Source of the DNA: Amia ocellicauda
Taxonomy: Eukaryota > Chordata > Actinopteri > Amiiformes > Amiidae
NCBI RefSeq assembly: GCF_036373705.1
Contig: NC_089863.1
Location: 8,954,357 to 9,018,356 of the forward strand
Reading direction: 5' to 3'
Length of the DNA stretch: 64,000 bases
Part shown: one piece after another, positions 36,601 to 46,859 of the stretch
Layout of the letters: each line of letters begins with the position of its first letter
Numbering within the stretch: the stretch's first letter is position 1
Made by a program: the position numbers and the translations under genes
The notes under the pieces: generated by a model
Told to the model about the DNA's origin: nothing
The model's input: the letters and a program-made list of their open reading frames with translations, nothing else
Database searches by the model: none

Positions 36601-36825
36601 TACACACACACACTCACAAACCCTCTCCCCCTCAACCCCACACAGACAACACACTTCCTGTCCTCCAAACGCCAGGTACTCTCCCACTCAACCACCCACA
36701 CATACACACGCCGTCTTGTACTGACTCACTTCCCTCTCTTTTCTCAGGAGCCCGAGATCAAAGGATCGGCCAAGAAGAAGCAGAAGACAAGTGCGACTCC
36801 GGGGAAGATGAAGAGGGGCAAATAG
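33683..36825 (+). CDS. fen1: Flap endonuclease 1
   Basis: Eleven exons: 33683-33764, 34115-34217, 34315-34417, 34602-34665, 34798-34907, 35001-35137, 35641-35707, 35851-35982, 36069-36220, 36485-36599 and 36748-36825. They join in frame to 380 residues, the same length as human FEN1. The enzyme removes 5' flaps during Okazaki-fragment maturation and long-patch base-excision repair, in the nucleus and mitochondria. The N domain starts [10 protein letters not shown] with catalytic D34. VFDGKPP gives D86, CEAEAS gives E158/E160, TEDMD gives D179/D181, and GCDYC begins the helix-hairpin-helix region. The PCNA-binding box is QGRLDTFF near the C-terminus, followed by a Lys-rich tail. All metal ligands appear intact. 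The coding region is split by ten introns, whereas the mammalian coding region lies in one exon. It converges on pck2. Confidence 0.97.
35187..35379. mobile_element. 193-bp hAT-like MITE with long inverted repeats, in fen1 intron 6
   Basis: The element opens CAGGGGTTTTCAAACC and closes with the complement of CCAGGGGTTTTCAAACC. Arms of about 80 bp make it nearly palindromic. GTCTATAC (35179-35186) and GTCTATAA (35380-35387) form an 8-bp target duplication, 7 of 8 matching. There is no coding sequence. Confidence 0.88.
35441..35612. mobile_element. 172-bp second hAT-like element in fen1 intron 6
   Basis: The ends are CGGGGGTCCCCAA and TTGGGGACCCCTG, inverted to each other. The flanks CTGTACAC and GTGTTCAC match at 6 of 8 bases. 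The interior contains GGTCGATCGCGAGCTACCAG, a motif common in vertebrate hAT-derived repeats. It starts about 60 bp after the first MITE and ends just before exon 7. Confidence 0.7.
36225..36400. repeat. GAGACACTGAGGGACACAGA tandem repeat in fen1 intron 9
   Basis: Imperfect tandem units of about 25-30 bp begin directly after the exon 9 donor. Confidence 0.85.
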
Positions 36826-36986
36826 AGAGTGGGGCAACACAGGGAGATTAATTCAGGGGGATGGGATGGGATGGGGTGTGTGGGGCAGAGAAATGTACAA
36901 ACAACAGAGTGGGAGGGAGAGAGTGGGAGAGACTGAGATGCAGCTGGTGATGCCCAGTGACTCTTAGTGTTTGTTTCTTTTAATGA

Positions 36987-36992
36987 AATAAA
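36987..36992 (+). terminator. fen1: Polyadenylation signal of fen1
   Basis: AATAAA lies 162 bp after the stop codon. A second plus-strand AATAAA occurs near 37172, past the pck2 signal, and could be an alternative end. Confidence 0.65.
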
Positions 36993-37096
36993 GAGATTTT
37001 GATAATCTGAGCCTGGATTCCATTAATCACATGACTCTTGTGTGTGTGTGAGTGAGTGCTGAGGCTTTTCAAAGACACGCAGACTGTAGTTTAGTC

Positions 37097-37102
37097 TTTA
37101 TT
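37097..37102 (-). terminator. pck2: Polyadenylation signal of pck2
   Basis: AATAAA on the minus strand lies about 500 bp after the pck2 stop and only about 100 bp from the fen1 signal on the opposite strand, so the two genes end almost tail to tail. Confidence 0.6.
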
Positions 37103-37246
37103 TGGATGTTGTTACAGCAAACTGTCCTTCATGTTTAAAAACAAAATTAAACAAATCTCAAAATCACCTGCAATAAAGCTTTTCATTTTTTGGTATGGTT
37201 TCTAAACAAAAAAAAAAAAGCCTTTGGTTCTACTATTGCCTCCTGA

Positions 37247-37375
37247 GCCAATCATAAGACTGGGATTGCCCAGGTCCCTGAGCTCTGGACCAATCAGCGT
37301 CCAGTCTTCCCTGGCTGGGCGGGGCTCGCAAAGCCGAGACCTAATCAATGTGGCCGACCGACCAAGATGGCTGCC
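37247..37375 (+). promoter_or_regulatory. Promoter-like motif cluster inside the pck2 3' UTR
   Basis: In order on the plus strand: GCCAATCA (37247-37254), ACCAATCAG (37289-37297), the GC box GGGCGGGGCT (37317-37326) and the YY1 motif CAAGATGGCTGCC (37363-37375). This is the layout of a TATA-less vertebrate promoter, pointing antisense into pck2. No plus-strand exon is recognised downstream. Confidence 0.4.
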
Positions 37376-37597
37376 GCACGTACTCGCTACCAAATAAAGA
37401 GTAAAGCCCTGCAGTGTGGCTCCTGAGCGATCACCTGTAAACTGATGCTCCATACACGATTCCTTGCATAGATACATTAAGGCACTAGTGAGGACTCCCT
37501 CCCCAGCCCGTCCCTGTCCCATCTCGTTACTGTCCTGTAGTGTCTGTCGGTCAGTCCCTCCAATTCATCCCCCCTCCCCCCGGTTTCTCTCTCTTTC

Positions 37598-40500
37598 TCA
37601 GTCCCTCATGGCCTTCACTCTCTCCTCCAGGCCCCTCAGCTCCTCCTCTACGGGGCCAGGTAGGTCCTCGCCCACCTGCTGGGTGAGGTACTGCCGGACC
37701 TCCGCCGCCTCCTTCTCCCAGAAGCCCCGGGGCAGGGAGAAGAGCGCGGCCATGTCCACGGGCTGGGGCAGGCCGGACAGGTCCAGGGCGCCCTCCGCCG
37801 GCAGCCAGCCCACTGCGCTGCTTGCCGCGCCGCCAGCCGAGCCCTCCTGCTCCCCGCAGCGCTGGAAGATCCACTTCAGCACGCGGGCGTTCTCACCGAA
37901 CCCGGGCCACAGGAAGCCGCCAGTCGCCGTGTCGCGGCGGAACCAGTTGACGTGGAAGATGCGGGGCAGCCGGCGCCCGGGTGTGGCGGCCATGGACAGC
38001 CAGTGCGACAGGTAGTGGCCGAAGTTGTAGCCGAAGAACGGGCGCATGGCGAAGGGGTCGTGCATGATGACCTTGCCTGCAGAAAGAGGGAAGAGAGGGG
38101 TCAGTCTGGAGTACGGGACAAAAACACAGCACTGGGAGAGTCAGTCAGTTGGACAGCGGTCAGTAGGTCAGTCTCTTACCCTTGTGCTCAGCGGCCGCAG
38201 TGGACTCTGACCTCATGGCAGCGCCAACGAAAACACCATGACGCCAACTAAACGACTCGTACACCAGAGGAACACCTGAGAGAGGGAGAGAAAGAGAGTT
38301 AGAGACAAGGACAGACAGACAGTGATAAACAGACAGAGACAGATGTCCAGTGTGTCAGAGACAGGGACGGACAGACAACGATAAACAGACAGAGCCCCAC
38401 CTTCAGGCCGGCGTCCCCCAAAGATGATGGCGTCGATGGGCACACCCTCGGGACTCTCCCACTGCGGGTCCATGCTGGGGCACTGGGCCGCCGGGGCACA
38501 GAACCGCGAGTTGGGGTGGGCACAGAGCCGGGAATCACCTGCGGGCATCAGCACAGTTGGCATCACACACTGCTCAGTCTTACTCGCTGCACCGCAGCAT
38601 CACACAGTACAGCGCAGTCACCTAGTTTCCAGGGCTGGCCCAGCCAGTCGGTGAGGGTGACCCCGGGGGCCGGGATCTGGTCGATGCCCTCCCACCACAC
38701 TCCGCCATCGCTGGTCTCCCCCACGTTGGTGAAGATGGTGTTGCTCTGGATGGTGGCCATGGCGTTAGGGTTGGTCTTCATGGAGGTGCCGGGGGCCACG
38801 CCGAAAAAGCCATTCTCTGGATTGATCGCCCGCAGACGCCCTGAGAGGAGGAAGGGTTTCACAAGAAGAACAGTTCAAGACATGGACAGAGACGGTTAAC
38901 TATCTGCTGCCAGACGTGGCCATAAGGCCACTGAGGAAATACTTCTCTTTCAGAAGAGAGATGTGCACTGGACTTGAGACAGACAGGGAAGAGATCAGAT
39001 ACATTGTGTTGAAACATATAATCTCAAATGCCGTGTGCGATCACGAAGAAATTAGTTTTATTAGCAGCATGGAGTGAAATTCACGGCAAGAAACAATGAC
39101 TGATACAGTTAATATCCGAGTGCATTAAACACTGTGATTTCACAGACCGGTACAGCACCTGACTAGTTACAATAAACTGAAGGATAATAACCGGATCGTA
39201 GCAGCCGACGTTATTAATATTTTATGAACAGCTGGCCGGTGTTTCAGGGTGTGTTTTGTGAATGGTGTGCAGGTCTGTTGAGCCCCGCAGAGACTATCAG
39301 TGTGAAGGCGAACACGATTTAGTTAACGTGTGTCCATTTACAAGTTAAATAAATGAATACATAAATACAGCAGATCTGGGTTTCCCTCTAAAACATTAAG
39401 GACTGGTTTAATAAATGCGTCCATAAACGCCATGACTGAGACACGCGCTTTAGTTCAATCAAAGCTGCTATATTGTATCCGGATGATTAATGTGAAACGT
39501 GTGTGTTTTGTTTCACCTGTAACTTGCCCTGGTTAAGGACGTCTGAGAAGTAAATTATAAATAATACGGCAAATAGTATAATTTGCAGTTACAAATCTGT
39601 AGAAAGTGTAATAAAAGGGAGTCACGTTGTCCCGTTTAAAATATACTAGCACAAATGATGACGATAATAATAATACTAAATAGCAAATATATATTGTTAT
39701 TGTTGCACATGGAAACGTTTTCTTACGGTAAAGTAATGCATGTCTGAATATAATGTTGTCTATACATGTGTAGCTCTTCCTAATATCTCTTAACAGAAAC
39801 GTGTATTTATTACTCTGTTTACAATCATGTAAAGCAGAAAGAATAAAACAGACACAGAAGTCTTCTCCTCGTCAGGCTCTATCGCTCGTAGTGTTGCTCT
39901 CTGTTTCCATTTTTAAAACGAAACACAAACCAAACCCACAGTCGCTGCTCCTCCCATAAGAGGGACGGACTTCACAACGGCCTGGTTTTACAAAAAAAGC
40001 TCTGGGACTACGGCACGGCATGACATGACATAACATGACACTTAAGCCAGTGGAACTAAAGCAATAGAGAGAGAAAGAGAGGGGCAGAGAGAGAGAAAGG
40101 GACACAGAGAGAGAGAGAGAAGGGGAGTGGGTGATCTACCCTGGCTGTCGAACTTCATCCAGGCGATGTCGTCGCCCACGCACTCCACCTTCCAGCCGGG
40201 CAGCGCTGGCTGCATCATGGCCAGGTTGGTCTTGCCGCAGGCGCTGGGGAAGGCCGCCGCCACGTAGCGCTTCTCTCCCGCTGGGCTCGTCAGGCCCAAG
40301 ATCTGCACACAGGGGCTGCGTTACTTGCCAGGCAGGGTGCCAGCATGTCAGTCAGCACGTCAGACAGTGTGCCAGTCAGTGCGTCAGTCTGTCGGTGCGT
40401 GTGTCAGTCAGTGTGTCGGTCTCGGTCCGCTCGGTCTCGCTGACCAGCATGTGCTCCGCCAGCCAGCCCTCATCCCTGGCGATGGTGGAGGCGATGCGCA

Positions 40501-41400
40501 GGGCGAAGCACTTCTTCCCCAGCAGGGAGTTGCCGCCGTACCCGCTGCCGTAGGACTCGATTTGCCGCGCCGAGGGCAGGTGGGCCACCAGCGTCCGGGC
40601 CGGGTCACATGGCCACGAGCTCACCAGAGGGGCTGCAGTGGGGGAGAGGAACACACCGAGCTGACAGGCATGTACAGGTACCGACATACTCACACTCACA
40701 CACTCACAGAGGAATACAGAGAATACAATCAATGTATCAGTCAGTCAGTGTGTGTCTCAGTGTCTCAGTGTACTGGACTGTGCTTCTCAGCAGGTCAGTG
40801 TACTGGACAGTGCGTCTCACTGGGTCAGTGTACTGGACAAGCGTGTCTCACTGGGTCAGGGTACTGGACTGCGTGTCTCACTGGGTCAGGGTACTGGACT
40901 GCGCGTCTCACTGGGTCAGGGTACTGGACAAGCGTGTCTCACTGGGTCAGGGTACTGGACAAGCGTGTCTCACTGGGTCAGGGTACTGGACAAGCGTGTC
41001 TCACTGGGTCAGGGTACTGGACTGCGCGTCTCACTGGGTCAGGGTACTGGACAGTGTGTCTCACTGGGTCAGGGTATGGCATCAGCCAGTGTGTTAGTGC
41101 ACTGGTCCAGTACAGTGGACAGTTTCAGCTGGTCAGTCTGACCTTTCAGCGGCAGAGGTCGCCCCACGGAGTGCAGGCAGCGCACGAAGTCCCCGTCAGC
41201 CAGCCGCTCCATGACCTCTGGCCCCATGCGGGTCATGATACCCATGCTAGCCACCACATAGGGCGAGTCTGTGAGCTGCACGCCCAGCTTCGCCAGCGGA
41301 GAGCCAACGGGACCCATGCTGAAGGGAATCACATACATCTTCCTCCCTGTTGGAGAGAGAGAGAGAGAGGAGGGTTATTACAAACATTATCACTGCATTG

Positions 41401-41431
<31 letters not shown>

Positions 41432-42144
41432 CTTGAGGGAGCGCTCACCTGCCATGCAGCCGGGGAAGCGCTCTGCCCTGGCCTTGGCGAACTCGCTCTC
41501 GCTCATCCAGTTGCCCAGCTGGCTCTTGGCGCCCGCTGCTGTCGGAGGCAGGGCATCACGCTGCTGCGGCGTCACCATCACAGTCTTACTCTCCACACGA
41601 GCCACATCCTTGGGGTCTGTACGAGCCAGCCAGCTGGGGAGGGTAGAGGAGAGAGGGTCAGGAGGTGGGATGACAATACAGATCGACTGACTGAACATTC
41701 ACCGACACACAGAGACACACACAGATGCACACAGGGACATGGAGACATACACAGGGACACAGGGAGACACAGAGACACCGGTATAAAACCAGAGACACAC
41801 AGGGACATAGGGACATACACAGAGATACACACAGGGACACGGAGGCACACAGAGACACCTGCAAACAGACAGAGACACACACAGGGACACTGTAGTGACA
41901 TAGGGAGACACACAGGGTCACAGAGACTGACCAGTTGTTGTATTTCCTCAGTCTCCTGATCACTCCGTCTCTCTCCAAGACGCCTAGGATCTCGGCTGTC
42001 TCCTCGGGCTTCCCGGTCATCACGGAGATGCCCGCTGGCCGGCACATCTCCACGGCCCCGCCCACATACTCCTGCACGGAGCGAGGGAGCGAGGAGAGAG
42101 AGAGCGAGAGACAGCGTACACCCCCCCCACCCAGAGCCCAGTGC

Positions 42145-42183
<39 letters not shown>

Positions 42184-43725
42184 GTTGGGTTAATATAGAC
42201 AGTGTTGTCATTGTTCTGTGACCCATCTCTCTCCTGAACACAGAGTATAATCTGGGAATTTAATATCAATACAGTGATCACAATCTTAACACCGATACAC
42301 TGACTTTCGGACTAGACACTGCAGTACAATAACAATACACTGACGGAAAGAGAAGAAGAAAGAGGGGGATGGAGGGAGACAGGGGGGGGGGGGGGGTCAG
42401 TGAGTGCCGTTAAGGGGCAGGGGAGGGGGCTGATGTACACAATCCAGGTCACATTGCTGGCATTACTGCTGTGTTGTTGTAGCTTTTATGTGGTTGTTGC
42501 GTTCATTTTTGTGGTTATTGCATTTATTATTACGGTTGTTGTGGTTGTGGCATTTGTTTTTGGGGTTGCGGTCTCTGCAGGGGTAACTGTGTGTGGGAGT
42601 GCAGGGTGACTCTGCTAGTGCTGATCGGCTGAGTGCAACAGGTGATCAACACAGCTCGGACTGTCACTCCCCCAGAAAGCATGTCAGGAATGAACAGAAC
42701 GGAACAGAGAGAGAGAGGTAGCGGGGGAGGGTGGATCTCTGCATGACTCTTCACCCAGTTTCCCTGACAGAGCAGCAAGGCACACTGGCTGAACCAGCTC
42801 ACACCCTCCCTTCCTCTCTCTCTCTCTCTCTCATGTTCCTGGTGACTTTTGCCCTATCCTGTTCTGAGGAACTGTATGAAGGCACATCCCCAATGCCCTG
42901 GCCAATCACAGAGCACCGCCCCGGGACACGCCCACCACCCTCTCTCCCCCCCGACACAAAAAAAAAAAAAACACTGATTTACACACGTACGACATGCACT
43001 CTCACTCACACGTAGGCACACACTAACAAAAAACACAATCACTTTGAGAGAGAGAGATTGAACATTGAATTGCACCACAACGCACAACATGTCCAGTGTT
43101 TTTGCACTACAGTGGTGTGTCAGTCAGTCGCTGTGTCAGGCCCAGTCAGTGTGTCAGGCCCAGTCAGTGTGTCAGGCCCAGTCAGTGTGTCAGGCTCAGT
43201 CAGTGTGTCAGGCTCAGTCAGTGTGTCAGGCCCAGTCATTCGGTGTGGTGGTGCCGGGAGACAGTCAGGTGACAGACAGCGAACACGTTGCTAGGATGCC
43301 TGCGGCCCGCTGCCATAGTGCCCTGTAACCCGACACCCAGAGTTTCCAGACTGACCTGCAACACACACTGAGCATTGCATCATGGAGAGAGGGGGCTGTG
43401 TGCTTCTCATTTACTGCACATTTGTACGGTACACTCTGTTACACGGCACTGCAACACAGTACACACACTCTAGTCTACAACACATGGCACTACAACACTA
43501 TACACTCTGAAATACAATAAAATGTTATACTATACTGCAATCCACCACCACATTATTATACTACACTGCAATAAACTGCACTATACTACTGTACAATACA
43601 CTACACTGCACTATACTACAGACAGTACCATGCATTACATTAAATAAATATAGGTCAGTGAGCGAGTCGTCCGTGGAGACTGGGCCAGAGGTGAAGAGTC
43701 AACTAATTAGTGAAAGTGTGCCACA

Positions 43726-43766
<41 letters not shown>

Positions 43767-44749
43767 GATAGACACTGTGTACACATTACACACACTGTGC
43801 AAACTCTGCTATCCTACTGAACACACAATACACTGTGCAAACCGCAGACACACACAGCGTATATCCTGTACAAATGGCACACACACACACAACTCATATC
43901 CTGTACAAACTGCACACACACAGCGTATACACTGCAAACTGCACACACATAGCTCATACCATGTACAAATTACACATACACAGCATATACCTTGTACAAA
44001 CTACACACACACACAGCGTATACACTGCACAAACAATACACTGCAAACTGCACACACAGCTCATACCCTGTATGTACCCTACACACTATAAACACTACAC
44101 ACTATAAATACTGCATACACACTGTACAATACACTACAACCAAACAGTACACACTATATCCTACACACGCTGTACACAGATGTGACAAGGAGCACCCAAC
44201 TCCCTATACACACACTATACTACACCACAGTGCACTACACACACTGTACACTACACACTACACTACACACAGTGCACTACACACTCTATACTACACAGTA
44301 CACTACACACTGCACACTACACTACACACTACGTACACTATACTACACACACTGCACACTACACTACACACAGTGCACTACACACACAGTACACTACACA
44401 CTGCACACTACACACACTATACTACACACACTGCACACTACACTACACACAGTGCACTACACACACAGTACACTACACACTGCACACACTATACTACACA
44501 CCACACAGTGCACTACACACACAGTACACTACACACTGCACACTACACACACTACACACTACACACACTATACTACACACACTGCACACACTGTACACTA
44601 CACACACTATACTACACACACTGCACACTACACTACACACAGTGCGCTACACACTGCACACTACACTCACTACACAAACTACACACACACTACACACCGC
44701 GCCCGGGCGGGACTCACCTCCGGGACAGCGCGGACAGACAGGCAGACAT
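37598..44749 (-). CDS. pck2: Phosphoenolpyruvate carboxykinase (GTP), mitochondrial
   Basis: Ten coding exons: 44749-44718, 42144-41932, 41633-41449, 41346-41143, 40632-40445, 40302-40140, 38840-38622, 38538-38401, 38275-38180 and 38076-37598. They join in frame to 638 residues (human PCK2 has 640). The enzyme converts oxaloacetate and GTP to phosphoenolpyruvate, GDP and CO2. Seen: an Arg-containing leader (residues 1 to about 38), [50 protein letters not shown], the P-loop FPSACGKTN (about 292-300, with the reactive Cys near 296), [21 protein letters not shown] and the C-terminal NWFRRD and [10 protein letters not shown] motifs. A leader plus the gene neighbours supports the mitochondrial isoform over PCK1. 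The start exon encodes only [10 protein letters not shown], then splices to an exon whose leader part is a CT microsatellite read as LSLSLSS. The first exon boundary is the least certain. Confidence 0.94.
38880..40130. other. Long pck2 intron without recognisable repeats
   Basis: About 1.3 kb of AT-rich unique-looking sequence lies between pck2 exons 6 and 7. It shows no exon, inverted repeat or simple repeat, which is unusual beside its repeat-filled neighbours. Confidence 0.5.
40785..41080. repeat. 31-bp tandem repeat in pck2 intron 4
   Basis: About nine units of CACTGGGTCAGGGTACTGGA type, with the variable inserts CAAGCGTGTCT, CTGCGTGTCT or CTGCGCGTCT. The unit is present in all three plus-strand frames but is intronic. 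Confidence 0.92.
41700..41920. repeat. CACAGGGACA / CACAGAGACA repeat in pck2 intron 2
   Basis: Imperfect short tandem units of about 10-22 bp fill the intron between pck2 coding exons 2 and 3. Confidence 0.8.
42200..42300. repeat. Dispersed repeat shared with tm9sf1 intron 7
   Basis: CTCTCTCCTGAACACAGA, ATAATCTGGGAATTTAATA and CAATACAGTG occur here in the same order as at 21429-21490. GTCATTGTTCT also precedes both copies. The family is unknown and no ends were resolved. Confidence 0.6.
43127..43240. repeat. 18-bp tandem repeat CAGTGTGTCAGGCCCAGT in pck2 intron 1
   Basis: Seven near-identical units, two of which carry GGCTCAGT. It lies in the first pck2 intron. Confidence 0.92.
43720..44695. 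repeat. (CA)n and CACTACACA-type repeats in pck2 intron 1
   Basis: A (CA)n run at 43724-43763 is followed by CA/TGCACAAACT units, then by almost 500 bp of CACTACACACTG-like degenerate repeat that ends about 25 bp from the first coding exon. The Thr/His/Leu-rich open frames here are repeat-derived. Confidence 0.9.
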
Positions 44750-45460
44750 CGCCGCAGAGCCGCCTGTCACTCACCGCCGCTGGCCGTCTGGATGTGCGGT
44801 AAGGTCTGCGGCGGCGACACACCGTGCAAAACTGCAGACAGATGTTGTTATTAAGATTATGATTAATTATTCTTATTGTAAAGGCGAGATTGCTACAGTA
44901 TTAATAATACCGCTAATAATAACAAGCGCAACAGTAACTAGTTAGTGAAAACAACCCGAGAGAGAGACACTGGGTGGCTGGCAGACTTCTCTCTCCTCTC
45001 ATCCCTCTCTCTCTCTCTCTCCTTCCCTCCTTCTCTTATTGCTCGACGTGAACTTTGACTCTCAGTCTCTGCTCGGAAAGAGAAAGTAGTCCCCCTGCGG
45101 GCAGAGCACACCCCGACCAGGAAGCACCGCAGGCGGCCGCCGGGGGGGGGGTCGCCGTGTGTCTTCCGCGTCCATTGTGTTATAATTATTTTTTATTAAT
45201 TTTGACATTGTTCGTCTCGTTATGATTATGGATAAAAATGCTGATTCCTGGTCGCTTATTGAAACGGACACAGTCAGCACTTCTCGCTGAAGCGCGGGGC
45301 GCAGGGATACCTCCAGGTGACGTGTGTTTCGGTGGCAGCGGCGCTCGCCAGGACCGGTCGGCCGGGACCGCTTGCTAATTTGAATACTGGGCGGGAACGG
45401 AGGCCAGTGAGCGCCACGTGTTTCTATATATATAGCTGTAATGCAGAGACTTAACAGGGC
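44750..45460 (-). promoter_or_regulatory. pck2: Probable pck2 upstream/promoter region
   Basis: The region upstream of the start codon contains GC-rich blocks, a TGACGT motif (45318-45323) and a CACGTG E-box (45415-45420). No TATA box or defined start site is visible, so the assignment rests mainly on position. Confidence 0.35.
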
Positions 45461-45747
45461 AATTAAATAGTAACAGGAATGATGATACCACGCCGGTCTG
45501 TGCCAGCAGCGCCCACAGTGTTCAGCACAGCGCCGGTATAGCAGGATGTCTGAGCCCTGATATTGGTCCAGTCCAATCATTAACTGCAGTATTACAGTCC
45601 AGTCCAATCAGTGACTGCAGCAGTAGAGTCCAGTCCAGTCAAGTCAGTGACTCTGCAGCAGTCCAGTGTAGTCCAGTTAGTGACAACAGTTCAGTAAGAA
45701 GTCTGCTAAAGGCATACACATACATACGTATATATATATATTTATAT

Positions 45748-46852
45748 GCTCAGCAAAAAAAGAAATGTCCTCTCACTTTCAACTGCTTTTATTTTCAGCA
45801 AACTTAACATATTTCTAAGACATAAACTGAACATGTTTCACAGACATGTGACTGACAGAAATGGAATAATGTGTCCCTGAACAAAGGGGGGTCAAAATCA
45901 AAAGTAACAGTCAGTATCTGGTGTGGCCACCAGCTGCATTAAGTCCTGCAGCGCATCTCCTCCTCATGGACTGACCCAGATCTGCCAGTTCTTGCTGTGA
46001 GATGTTACCCCACTCTTCCACCAAGGCACTTGCAAGTTCCCAGACATTTCTGGGGGGAATGGCCCTAGCCCTCACCCTCCGATCCAACAGGTCCCAGACG
46101 TGCTCAATGGGATTGAGATCCGGGCTCCTAGCTGGCCATGGCAGAACACTGACATTCCTGTCTTGCAGTAAATCGCGTCCAGCGAAGGCGGGTTTGTGCC
46201 CAGAGGCGACGTTGTTGCAGGTGATGTCTGGTAAAGACCTGCCTTACAACAGGCCTACAAGCCCTCAGTCCAGCCTCTCAGCCTATTGCACACAGTCTGA
46301 GCACTGATGGAGGGATTGTGCGTTCCTGGTGTGACTCTGGCAGTTGTTGTTGCCATCCTGTACCTGTACCAGGTGTGATATTCCGATGTACTGATCCTGT
46401 GCAGGTGTTGTTACACGTGGTTTGCCACTGCAAGGACGATCAGCTGTCCTTCCTGTCCCTCTTTCTTAGGCGTCTCACAGTACGGACATTGCAATTTATT
46501 GCCCTGGCCACATCTGCAGTCCTCATGCCTCCTTGCAGCATGCCTAAGGCACGTTCACGCAGATGAGTAGGGACCCTGGCCATCTTTCTTTTGGTGTTTT
46601 TCAGAGTCAGTAGAAAGTTCTCTTTAGTGTCCTAAGTTTTTATAACTGTGACCTTAATTGCCTACCATCTGTAAGCTGTTGGTGTCTTAATGACTGTTCC
46701 ACAGGTCCATTAATTGTTTATGGTTCATTGAACAAGCATGGAAAACATTGTTTAAACCCTTTACAATAAAGATCTGTAAAGTTATTTGGATTTTTACAAA
46801 ATTATCTGTAAAATACAGTGTCCTGAAAAGGGACATTTATTTTTTTACTGAG
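45748..46852 (-). mobile_element. Decayed Tc1/mariner-type transposon
   Basis: The ends read CTCAGCAAAAAAAGAAATGTCC and, on the opposite strand, CTCAGTAAAAAAATAAATGTCC, both within TATATA-rich DNA. The minus strand encodes fragments of a Tc1-family transposase: an N-terminal helix-turn-helix part after MARVPTHLRERALGML, and a C-terminal part with SPDLNPIEHVWDLLDRR and GGHTRY. The central catalytic region is missing and frames are broken, so it is non-autonomous. It lies between pck2 and psme1. Confidence 0.9.
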
Positions 46853-46859
46853 TTATATA

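Noticed and set aside
43250-43372. Candidate extra N-terminal exon of pck2
   Set aside because: A weakly similar frame (SLETLGV) exists, but the exon at 42144-41932 joins 44749-44718 in frame and supplies the expected leader, giving a near-human length.
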